This document shows, one piece after another, positions 8,001 through 15,505 of a DNA stretch of 26,101 bases (its first letter is position 1; every line of letters begins with the position of its first letter). The position numbers were made by a program, and so were the translations under genes. Source of the stretch: a virus. The notes beneath the pieces are model-generated. The model was not told the origin of the DNA. It saw only the letters and a list, made by a program, of their open reading frames with translations, and searched no databases. Location: positions 1-26,101 of the IMG/VR virus record IMGVR_UViG_3300020183_000404. One strand, given 5' to 3'.

Positions 8001-11000
8001 CTGATGTGTCATAGTTATTAAACTCATCTACAAAAAATCCTGATTTAAATCTATTCAATCCATTTTGATCAGTTATTAAAAGATTTTGTGTTGATTGCTC
8101 AAGTAAAGAAAGTGTTGTGTAAAACTCTAAGTTTGAAACTCTATTGTCTATATCTCTCAAGTCAGACATAGTATATCTCTTATGATCAGATAAAATAATT
8201 TTTACATCTTCTTTAATATTATAAACATAAGCATTACTAAAAATAGTTGCGACATCCAAAACTTCATTTGAGATTAGGGGAGCAATTGGTATTTCGCTTG
8301 GATCTCCAAATACAATATTAAAGACTTTATCTTTTGATAAAGTTAATTTATCTGTTCTTGGCAAATAGAAGTCATAGTCAAATATGAAATTTTCATCAGG
8401 GGATAAAATCTGAGAAGTATTATTTGAAGATGTTTCAAAATTTCTTGATGTAAAATCAAATGGACTTTTTGTAGATGCTGAATAATTAGAAACTCTTGGT
8501 CTAATATCTATAACATCACTATTTCTAATATTATTAAATGTTGGAATTATCCCTTTAATTAAAGTTGATGGATAACTATTGACAGTAATTAAATCTCCAT
8601 AGTCATTTGAATCATATGTAAAGTTATCATAAAATACTGTTAATCTTCCTGCAGGTTCTTTTGCATTTTGAATTTTAACTAATCTACTAAAATCATAAAA
8701 ATGGGTTCTTTGTCCATTGTCTAGTATAAATTGCTCTACAATATTTTTATCTCCAGAAGTAACTGAAGATACTGTTGCTGAATATTCACTCTCAGAAAAA
8801 GATACTTGTTCTCCAACAAAGAAAGGAGTATCATTTTTATTAATCAAATAAAGTTCTGATGAGGATTTTTTCTGAGCATACACAGCAACAGCACCAGAAG
8901 TTGTTCCAATAACCAATTCCCCAATAATTAAATCATCAACTACATTATTTTCGCTATTGAGACCTGAAACAGTGATATGAGGAATTGCTGGATCTGCTGT
9001 GGTAGATGATTCAAATACACCATGAACTTTAAGTACATCAGGAATATTTAAACTAATTTGATCATCTTCCACCCTTGTTCCATATATTGATGTATAAGCA
9101 AGACCTGCATTTGGAGGAGTGCTGTACTTAGTATTTGCAATTGTCAGTGAATTACACTTTGAAAGTTGTTTAAATTTACTAGTTACATTAGACTTAATTT
9201 GAGTGGTAACAACTCTACATGGACCTGCCGTTGAAGAAAGACCTGTAAATTGAGCAGTTTTTCCACCATCTGACAAAGTAAAAGTTGCATTGTCTAAATT
9301 TTCAATACTATTATTACTATTAACTACAATATATCTTTTTGCATCATAAGTTGAATATACATAATCACTTCCAGATAAACTTGGAAGAGTTAAAGTTGTA
9401 GAAGACTTTGCAACAGATTTATAAAAAACTTTTGTGTAAATACTAGAGTTTGTTAAATTTATATTAGAAATATTTGAATGATTTAATCTTGCAGTTAATG
9501 AAGAATCATCTGTCTGTCTAATTTCAGACTTAATTATAGAGACGTTTTGAAGAGATGTAGTAACACCTAAGGTTCCCGCACAAACACCAAATACAACTGA
9601 TACAGGAACAATTGTTATACTATTTTTAGTAGCAGAAACTACAGTAATCCTTGCATAAATATCAGATCCAATTCCTGCTTGAGTGTATTTAATGACATCA
9701 GTTGCTTTAAGATTTGATGCAAATGATGATCCATTATTTGACTTAATTGTTCCAATTCCAGCATTTACAGTTAAAGAAAATGGTCCCACTAAAGCAGTTT
9801 CTTTTGAAAGAACTGTATCTGCAGTAAAGTTTCCATTAACAACTGATTTAACATCTTCTATACTGTAATTTGTAAATGTTCCTACAGAAACAGTAGATCC
9901 AATTCCATTTACTATTAGAGATTCATTTTTAACAAAATTTCCAGAAGTTTGGTATAAAGTTAATGTTTGTCCAGAACTACCTTGAACAAAAGCAGTTGCT
10001 CCACTATTGTTTCCTTTAAGATAATCTCCAACTACTATTGATGAAAGAACAGAGTCTGAAACAATATTACTGTAAGTTTGAATATCAAATAAATTTAAAT
10101 TAAATTGACTTGTTGAATTATTATATGAAGTAATATATGAAGATATATCGTATACCCTAGCTACGCCAATTTGAGATCCTGCAGTGGATCCATTTAAAAG
10201 TCTTTGATTATAAAGATTAATAGATTGATCAGTGGTCAATCCTATATTGGGAACATTTGTTGTGTTATTAATTCTTATCAAGTTTCCAGTATAGAAAGAT
10301 GATGAAGATGATTCAACATGCTTTGTTGTTCTTGGTTTGGGAAAACTTAATAGTTCAGTATTTGTTGGTACTTCATAACCTTTGATATATGCTTTTCCAG
10401 GAGAAACTTTAATAACTCCATTATTTTCTGATGTAACTATATCATTAAATGTATTTTTTCCTTCAGAATATAATCCTCCATTTCCAAGATTGTCGTTTAA
10501 AGATTCTAGTGCCTCTGCATTGAAAGGAAGAACATAATAATTTCCAGATTCATCATATGTTCTTCTTGCTAAAATATCAGCAATATAAGAACTATCTGTT
10601 TGATTCTTAATTTGAATTAAGACGCCATTTTCAACTCTAAAAAGTTCAATAAAATTTTCATCATTAAAATCATTTAATTTTTTTGCTATTAAGGAAAGAG
10701 ATATTTTTAATCTGTCTGCACCAGGAGCAGCATAATTTGAAAATCCTTGTGCATTATCATATAGTGATGAATCTTGATTTGCGTTTACAATTTCTTCTAA
10801 AATGTTCAATCCAACTCTATATGAAGGAGTATTTGTATATTGATCTAAAATTAAAGTGTCCTGAGAAACATTTACAAAAAACCCTCTTACAAAATATATT
10901 CCATTGTCAATTTTAGCAGCAGATCCAACTGAAGTTGACTTTCTGTTTGTGGGTGCAATTGTTTTTGCTACTGATGATCCACTTAAGATTGAATTATTTG

Positions 11001-11475
11001 AAAGATTTATATTTTGATTTACTACAAGTTCTTCTCCATTTGAAAAAGTTGTTGAAGTAAAACTTGAAGATGAAGATGATTGATACTTTATATAGAAAGT
11101 AGTTGTTCCTCTTACAGAAGATTCTTTTGAAAGAACTTTTTCAACTTTAGCAGTTACATTTGAAATTTTACCAGTAAGAGTTAATCCTACAAGGTTATTG
11201 AAATAACTTTCTACATTAATGCCATTAAAAGTGCTTTCGACCTCCACTGCATAATATGATGAATCATATGCAAATCCACCAGGAACTACAACAGAATTTT
11301 TCTTAAAGAAAGCCCCTCCAAGTTTTTCAATTTGATTTTGTAAAATTGTTTGAAGAGTGGTTAACTCTCTTGTTTGTACTGTGACTCCTGGTTTAAAAAG
11401 AACTTTATAAAAATTCTTTGAGTCACTAAAATCATCATAATATGGATTCGTATTTAAATTAGTACTTTGGGGCAT
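5080..11475 (-). CDS. DUF4815-like giant baseplate/tail fibre protein (2131 residues)
   Basis: The N-terminus (MPQSTNLNTNPYYDDFSDSK, then FYKVLFKPGVTVQTRELTTL and QTILQNQIEKLG) matches the opening of DUF4815-type proteins found in marine T4-like phages, which are virion proteins of unknown detailed role. A second conserved block lies near residues 935-1000 (LTVFYDNFTYDSNDYGDLIT, VIDIRPRVSNYS, SPFDFTSRNF). Modules of the form GD-x-[IL]-x-G-x-x-SGA occur at about 478-535 and 847-901. The region 1690-1815 carries HPNHGMYGLNNRVEITGVES then VQISNEIIRYEN and VTRGVYGTSPNSHN. The C-terminal 100 residues (VLFSAYRNAASDIRVLYKI, FPGYDNLDVNGNVI, SPLIKELRVLAIR) are also typical. The gene occupies the place of T4 genes 9-12, none of which I can find, so it may supply the fibre-connector or short-fibre role. 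It starts 4 bases after the gp8 stop. A host-contact or wedge-periphery role is inferred. Confidence 0.78.
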   Translation of the reverse strand: MPQSTNLNTNPYYDDFSDSKNFYKVLFKPGVTVQTRELTTLQTILQNQIEKLGGAFFKKNSVVVPGGFAYDSSYYAVEVESTFNGINVESYFNNLVGLTLTGKISNVTAKVEKVLSKESSVRGTTTFYIKYQSSSSSSFTSTTFSNGEELVVNQNINLSNNSILSGSSVAKTIAPTNRKSTSVGSAAKIDNGIYFVRGFFVNVSQDTLILDQYTNTPSYRVGLNILEEIVNANQDSSLYDNAQGFSNYAAPGADRLKISLSLIAKKLNDFNDENFIELFRVENGVLIQIKNQTDSSYIADILARRTYDESGNYYVLPFNAEALESLNDNLGNGGLYSEGKNTFNDIVTSENNGVIKVSPGKAYIKGYEVPTNTELLSFPKPRTTKHVESSSSSFYTGNLIRINNTTNVPNIGLTTDQSINLYNQRLLNGSTAGSQIGVARVYDISSYITSYNNSTSQFNLNLFDIQTYSNIVSDSVLSSIVVGDYLKGNNSGATAFVQGSSGQTLTLYQTSGNFVKNESLIVNGIGSTVSVGTFTNYSIEDVKSVVNGNFTADTVLSKETALVGPFSLTVNAGIGTIKSNNGSSFASNLKATDVIKYTQAGIGSDIYARITVVSATKNSITIVPVSVVFGVCAGTLGVTTSLQNVSIIKSEIRQTDDSSLTARLNHSNISNINLTNSSIYTKVFYKSVAKSSTTLTLPSLSGSDYVYSTYDAKRYIVVNSNNSIENLDNATFTLSDGGKTAQFTGLSSTAGPCRVVTTQIKSNVTSKFKQLSKCNSLTIANTKYSTPPNAGLAYTSIYGTRVEDDQISLNIPDVLKVHGVFESSTTADPAIPHITVSGLNSENNVVDDLIIGELVIGTTSGAVAVYAQKKSSSELYLINKNDTPFFVGEQVSFSESEYSATVSSVTSGDKNIVEQFILDNGQRTHFYDFSRLVKIQNAKEPAGRLTVFYDNFTYDSNDYGDLITVNSYPSTLIKGIIPTFNNIRNSDVIDIRPRVSNYSASTKSPFDFTSRNFETSSNNTSQILSPDENFIFDYDFYLPRTDKLTLSKDKVFNIVFGDPSEIPIAPLISNEVLDVATIFSNAYVYNIKEDVKIILSDHKRYTMSDLRDIDNRVSNLEFYTTLSLLEQSTQNLLITDQNGLNRFKSGFFVDEFNNYDTSDENSVDYNALIENKTLSSPVREEKINLSLFYTDDYTSTSAIDLANTNCDNLKITGKQLTLNYSEVVASKQPFASKVVNVNPFNIITWAGVLELSPNTDRWTVSIEKNKRIAGSRKDRTTVTSKNIPYIRSRNIRFTSVKLKPNTRFKLLFDKKDLTTNILKSTVFPKFLEIKNVVGLFQPGETVKCLNFKGEVSCIFRICSPNHKHGSITSPSTVFVKNPYNISVGISTQYGVQSTFLNVDVESLSREDISGFWGKIKKENKLVGSTSRATATVSDIRLITNEEGALIGSIWIDEDDKFSTGKSLVDLVLNDPTSKVPGEIADSSSSAIFTTEGTEITTTKITYYDPLAQTFVVEDDNGIIPTSVDVYFYTKDSNIPIELQIREVSLGTPGGPDKVIVNKILSASEINTSSNASVKTRFTFDTLKRLEPNEYAVVLISDSNEYQVWVSELGSEDISTVNLPAINKVFITKQPSLGTLFKSQNGTTWVPSPLEDLKFTLKKAKFITTGGTARFYNTTEELVSPENELPTNPITAISTSGSPNSGRHILVFHPNHGMYGLNNRVEITGVESDVLPEKLTVDYAITDSGAISVASTAIFATFEGSPVSNINPGYVQISNEIIRYENVNDNNQLLDVTRGVYGTSPNSHNVNDLVYKYEFNNVSLNKINTTHTILTNPTPTIDSYHIQVSAGSSFTQTKTAGGDNVYASKNKQFSEVQLNSDSITTFNNTQTLASIRSISSRSVGGTETPYVDNATESIGIGSVTKFDTVRMVASRQNESQYLNSTNFVGQRSFTLELNLNTTDVNVSPIINLEQNFITTKVYNVNQPIGISSYASDNRVNASSDDPHSFIHLSNRVDLDQSADSLKVLFSAYRNAASDIRVLYKIFTNDSPDEDQVWQLFPGYDNLDVNGNVINSANNDGRSDGNVRSSLNNEFLDYTYSIDNLTAFTGFQIKIVGTSTNQAYSPLIKELRVLAIR

Positions 11476-11479
11476 TTTT

Positions 11480-13036
11480 TTAGAATTCTAAAATGATTTT
11501 AATGTCTTCTCTTTGTTGCGATGACCTAGTTACTGAAGCCCTATTATCAACATATACAATGTCACCACTCTTTGTATTTATGTCTGGATTTGAAAGACCT
11601 GCAGTAAATGTTTGACCAAGATAATATGTAGTTGCCCCAATAGTAACCTTATCTCCAAAAAAACTAGTGTCTATTGTGTAAGTATTGTTTCCAATTTTAA
11701 TTTGACTTGAATCAAATGCTTTTAACTTATAATTTGCAGAAGTTTGAATTCCTGAAATGCTATTTGCAAATTGATAATCAATCTGCAAATCAGAGTCCAC
11801 TGCATATGTATCAATGTGATTTGTTCTTGGTTGGATATATTTTAAAACCTTTGTAGTAGAATCAAAACTAATTAAGTTCCCAATTGCTCCAGTGTTATTT
11901 TGTGTTATAAGAGAATCATAAGATTCTTCAGAAGCATTTTCATTTAGTTTTAATGCATAAATTCCAGATCCAGTATTTTGAGAAAATGTTTGAATGCTAC
12001 CATTTGATTCTATGTTTTTTATAATTCCAATTCTTGAAAATTGATTTCCTACAATAAAGTCTGGATTTGTTGAACTATTTTCAATTCTACTGTAGACTAA
12101 TGCTCTGAATGCACCAAGTTCGTCATAAATGTTTTTTCCATGCCCACCTGGAGGTGGTATAATAACATTAAATACAGTTTTAGTTCCACTAGTTGGTTGT
12201 AATATAGAATTTAAATCTAATGTTGCAAAAGTATAATCCTTCCCACCATCAGTCACAGTTACTTTAATTGGTTTCCCCTGCTCATTAAATGCTATAGAAG
12301 CTTTAGCATCAGAGGATCCATCTGTAGATGTTCCATCTCCTCTAATAGGAACATTTGTAAGAGTTCCAAAATATGGATAAGAAGCGTTGTTATTTTCTAT
12401 AATAATCGTTTCTATCTTACCATTAACAGAGGCATCTCTTACTCTTGAAATTTCTGCATTCGCTGTGGTAGTCCAATTATTTGGAACACTAATAAAATTA
12501 GTAGAATCAAATTTTAAAACATCTGATGGATTTAAGGTGTACAAATATTTCCAAGCATATCCATCTGATTCCAATCTTGGGGCTAAATCTGTATGAAGTG
12601 GTTCTTGAGTTGATACTGGAATTTCTCTATTATTTCCTGGAGTTGAATTATTGTTGATGCAAATGTAAACTCTATATTCACTATTCATGACATAGAAGGA
12701 AGAATCATATAATCTAGTAGAAGAAGTTATTGGTGTTGTATTATATAAACTATAATCATGTCTATACATTTCATATTTTTTTCCTTTTGACCAAACATTT
12801 TTTGGAATAACTCTGATTACATCTGAAGATGTAATTTGTTTGACACCTAAAATATTGTCTCTATAAGAATTTAAATGAAAATAATTGTCTATTGGATTTG
12901 GTCTAGTAGAATCCCAACTTGGATAAAATGAAGCAGCATTTGGGAATCCTACAAATGTATAATAACTTTCGTTAGAAACGCTATTAACAAAATTTGAACA
13001 ATTGACTATTCTTAATTTATCTGTTACTACAGCCAT
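11480..13036 (-). CDS. 8: Baseplate wedge protein gp8, enlarged
   Basis: The 518-residue protein shows T4 gp8 hallmarks at both ends. The N-terminal half has NILGVKQITSSDVIRVIPKN (T4: VLGVTDM...VKVLP...VIPRRDW), then at about residues 153-170 SDGYAWKYLYTLNPSDV (T4: GDGYVWEYLFEIPPDV). The C-terminus, GDIVYVDNRASVTRSSQQRE followed by DIKIILEF, aligns with the T4 ending GEMIYMENRPPI...TEEINILFTF. T4 gp8 has 334 residues, so about 180 are added in the middle; part of this, near 230-272, holds a VTVTDGGKDYTFATL motif like the GG-x-[DN]Y repeats in neighbouring genes. By family knowledge gp8 dimerises in the wedge and binds gp7 and gp10. A late-promoter-like octamer overlapping the preceding stop lies 19 bases upstream; no Shine-Dalgarno sequence is seen. 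The gene ends in a palindromic GAATTC/TAA, four bases before the next ATG. Confidence 0.88.
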   Translation of the reverse strand: MAVVTDKLRIVNCSNFVNSVSNESYYTFVGFPNAASFYPSWDSTRPNPIDNYFHLNSYRDNILGVKQITSSDVIRVIPKNVWSKGKKYEMYRHDYSLYNTTPITSSTRLYDSSFYVMNSEYRVYICINNNSTPGNNREIPVSTQEPLHTDLAPRLESDGYAWKYLYTLNPSDVLKFDSTNFISVPNNWTTTANAEISRVRDASVNGKIETIIIENNNASYPYFGTLTNVPIRGDGTSTDGSSDAKASIAFNEQGKPIKVTVTDGGKDYTFATLDLNSILQPTSGTKTVFNVIIPPPGGHGKNIYDELGAFRALVYSRIENSSTNPDFIVGNQFSRIGIIKNIESNGSIQTFSQNTGSGIYALKLNENASEESYDSLITQNNTGAIGNLISFDSTTKVLKYIQPRTNHIDTYAVDSDLQIDYQFANSISGIQTSANYKLKAFDSSQIKIGNNTYTIDTSFFGDKVTIGATTYYLGQTFTAGLSNPDINTKSGDIVYVDNRASVTRSSQQREDIKIILEF

Positions 13037-13055
13037 CTGAGTGTGTACTTTATCT

Positions 13056-13063
13056 TATTTATT
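13056..13063 (-). promoter_or_regulatory. Late-promoter-like octamer overlapping stop of 808-residue gene, upstream of gp8
   Basis: The minus strand reads TAATAAATA at 13064-13056 and the first TAA is the stop codon of the 808-residue gene. The octamer ends 19 bases before the gp8 ATG, compatible with a late promoter giving a short leader. Confidence 0.58.
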
Positions 13064-15488
13064 AGGATTTTCTGTAGAAAGAAAGTAAAGACGTATTAAC
13101 ACCAACTGGAGATGATGAATAGTCAGTTGATCCTATACCGACAATGTTGGAATCAATTGATACTATGGTTACTCCAGTTCCAACATATTCACCTTCAATA
13201 TAATCACCTACAATAATATTAGTAGTATTAACACCAATAAAATTAGTAGTAATACCAGTGAATGTTCCTACATAATTTGCTATATTTGTAAATAAGGTCA
13301 TACCAGAATTTTGCTCATATCTAGATTTACTTATAAAAGTTCCATCTATTATTTTATCTACACTTTGTGGAGTCCAATCTACTGCTCTAATTTGAGAAGA
13401 ATTGTCAGAAATTCCAACATCAGAATATATGTTTGTTTTTAAAACATCTGAACTCATAAATTCCTTTATAATTCTTTGTTTTTGTTGAACTGGGGGAGGA
13501 TTGTAAATATCTTGTGAGATTTGCAACAAATCTCCTTCTTTCAATTTGGAAATGCTTTGTGCAACAAAAGTATCTCCATAGTAACCTTTATATAAGTATA
13601 TTTTGACATTACTTCCTGAAGGAATTCCCTCTGTAAAAGTTATTATAGATCCATTGATAAATGTATAAGAAGTATCTGGTGGTTGTAAAATGTCATTGAC
13701 AAAAACTAAAAGATTATACCTTAATTCAACTTCATATTCCAAATCAGTGTCTAAACTAATTCTTTGTTGATTTTTAGTTAGGTTGAATGTTTTTCTTACT
13801 CCATTAACTTTATCACTTAAATCATCTAACTTTTCTAATATTCCAATATTCCAAGAATTAAAAGTGTCTTTTGTAGTTTCATCAATTTTTATGTGTATTT
13901 TATCGTTAATTGTTTGAGATCCATTTCCAATGGTATTTTCTGGAACTAAAATTTCACCAACTTTGTAATTATATCCTCTATTTGTAAATTTAAAGTTGTT
14001 TACATTACCATAAAAATCAGTATTAAATGAAACTGAAGCACCAATTCCAGAAACTGATCCTGTTAAAGGAACATCATTAAAGGAAGTTGAGGATTGATAA
14101 TTTGATCCTGACGTTGTTCCATAAGAGACAATAATACCACCTCTTGGATATTCTTTCACATTTACATCATATGTTTTGCCTACAAATCCAGTACTTCCAA
14201 CTCCAACAAAATTTATAAAAGTACTTGAACCACTTTCAACAAATGAAAATGATTCATCAGATCCAGGATATTGAAAAATATTATTAATTAATAATACTCC
14301 ATTGTCACTTTTTATACCAACTGTGTTTATACCTGAAGATTTTAACTCAAATGAACTTGTTATTCCTGTGAATTGTTCAGAAATATCATCAAAAACAGAA
14401 TTTCCATCATAGTTTGATTTTAGAAATACTCTTCCATTAAAACTATTTGTTTCACTTGGATAATAATATGTAATTTTAAAATTAGTAATACCAAGTCCAT
14501 TTTTAGATTGATTGCTAAAAATAATTTTATTCCCTAAAATTGCATTGGCATAAGATGATGCAAAACTAAAGTTATTATTATTATTTTTTATTAAATAATA
14601 TATTCCTTGTATATCAAGTTCTTTTGGAGGATTTTCCCATAATATAAACACTTGATCCCCAGTAACTAATTTATCAGAGATTAAGTTAAAACTATGAGAA
14701 TTATATATTATATCTGATGGTAATACTCTATAACTAATTTTATTTGATTCTAAAGGTGGATCATCAAAATAAATTATATCTTTAATTATATTGTAATTTC
14801 CTCCCAAAACTTGTGCATAACTTCCTATTAAAGATGAAGTAAATGGCACTAATTCTGTTCCTAAAACAGATGCTCCTCTAGAAATTCCTATTACTTTAGT
14901 ATCATAGTTAATAGAGGCAACTCTAACTATTTCTTCATTAACTTTTAAACAAGTCCCCAATTTAATATTTTGTAAACTAGCAACAGTTAAAGAAGAATTT
15001 GTGTAATTTAAAATAGAAACTGTTGAACCAATTGAAATTGGAGATTGAATAATATCGTTAATTTGAATTAAACATTTTGAGTTCTGTTTAAAACACTCAA
15101 ATGAATGTTGAGTTCCTATTCCAAGAGATGTAATATTTACATATTGATTTGATGTTGCATATGTAGATCCTAAAGATATTCTAATATTATCTTTATCAAC
15201 TACTATTGGATAAACAACAGATGGAAAAGAAGTTATTCCAAAAGCTCCTGGACTTGTACTTGCAATACCAACGGCAGAATTACCTGAGTCATATGAATAT
15301 TTTAAAGGTTCACCAGTTTTAAAAAAATGATTTGAAATATAAATTGAATCTTCACTTAAATTAACTATACTTGAACTTTCTGAATTAAAAACCTTATAGA
15401 AAATTGGATCGTTTTTATGCTTCAATGGAAAAGAAGTTCTTCCATAAATTGAAGGAGTATATATTGTACCAATTTCGTTAATAGGCAT
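13062..15488 (-). CDS. Modular tail/baseplate structural protein (808 residues)
   Basis: I do not recognise a named T4 homologue. The protein sits between the giant structural gene and gp8 and is built from the same modules as its neighbours. An H-x-F-x-T-G-E module occurs at about residues 50-110 (SNHFFKTGEPLKYSYDSGNS), a second version near 267-310 (KLVTGDQVF then GIYYLIKNNNNNFSFA), and an [ND]EEIVR...ISRGASVLGT module at about 176-224. The C-terminal third (about 550-715) carries VNDILQPPDTSYTF, ITFTEGIPSGSNVKIYLYKG and a later SSQIRAVDWTPQSVDKIIDG segment, motifs I know from structural proteins of marine T4-like phages. It is acidic and beta-rich with no signal peptide or transmembrane segment. 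It probably joins the wedge or carries a fibre. The start ATG lacks a Shine-Dalgarno sequence, and a late-promoter-like octamer lies only 9 bases upstream, so the mRNA could be nearly leaderless. Confidence 0.72.
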   Translation of the reverse strand: MPINEIGTIYTPSIYGRTSFPLKHKNDPIFYKVFNSESSSIVNLSEDSIYISNHFFKTGEPLKYSYDSGNSAVGIASTSPGAFGITSFPSVVYPIVVDKDNIRISLGSTYATSNQYVNITSLGIGTQHSFECFKQNSKCLIQINDIIQSPISIGSTVSILNYTNSSLTVASLQNIKLGTCLKVNEEIVRVASINYDTKVIGISRGASVLGTELVPFTSSLIGSYAQVLGGNYNIIKDIIYFDDPPLESNKISYRVLPSDIIYNSHSFNLISDKLVTGDQVFILWENPPKELDIQGIYYLIKNNNNNFSFASSYANAILGNKIIFSNQSKNGLGITNFKITYYYPSETNSFNGRVFLKSNYDGNSVFDDISEQFTGITSSFELKSSGINTVGIKSDNGVLLINNIFQYPGSDESFSFVESGSSTFINFVGVGSTGFVGKTYDVNVKEYPRGGIIVSYGTTSGSNYQSSTSFNDVPLTGSVSGIGASVSFNTDFYGNVNNFKFTNRGYNYKVGEILVPENTIGNGSQTINDKIHIKIDETTKDTFNSWNIGILEKLDDLSDKVNGVRKTFNLTKNQQRISLDTDLEYEVELRYNLLVFVNDILQPPDTSYTFINGSIITFTEGIPSGSNVKIYLYKGYYGDTFVAQSISKLKEGDLLQISQDIYNPPPVQQKQRIIKEFMSSDVLKTNIYSDVGISDNSSQIRAVDWTPQSVDKIIDGTFISKSRYEQNSGMTLFTNIANYVGTFTGITTNFIGVNTTNIIVGDYIEGEYVGTGVTIVSIDSNIVGIGSTDYSSSPVGVNTSLLSFYRKS

Positions 15489-15497
15489 TTTTATGAG

Positions 15498-15505
15498 TAT
15501 TTATT
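15498..15505 (-). promoter_or_regulatory. Late-promoter-like octamer overlapping stop of giant gene, upstream of 808-residue gene
   Basis: The minus strand reads TAATAAATA at 15506-15498, where the first TAA is the stop codon of the giant gene. Only 9 bases separate the octamer from the next ATG, so a transcript from it would have almost no leader. That shortness makes it less certain than the others. Confidence 0.45.

Noticed and set aside
11481-11490. Perfect palindrome TAGAATTCTA at the gp8 end, considered as a terminator or binding site
   Set aside because: It is only 10 bases, has no loop, and is largely the last gp8 codons; chance is likely in AT-rich DNA.
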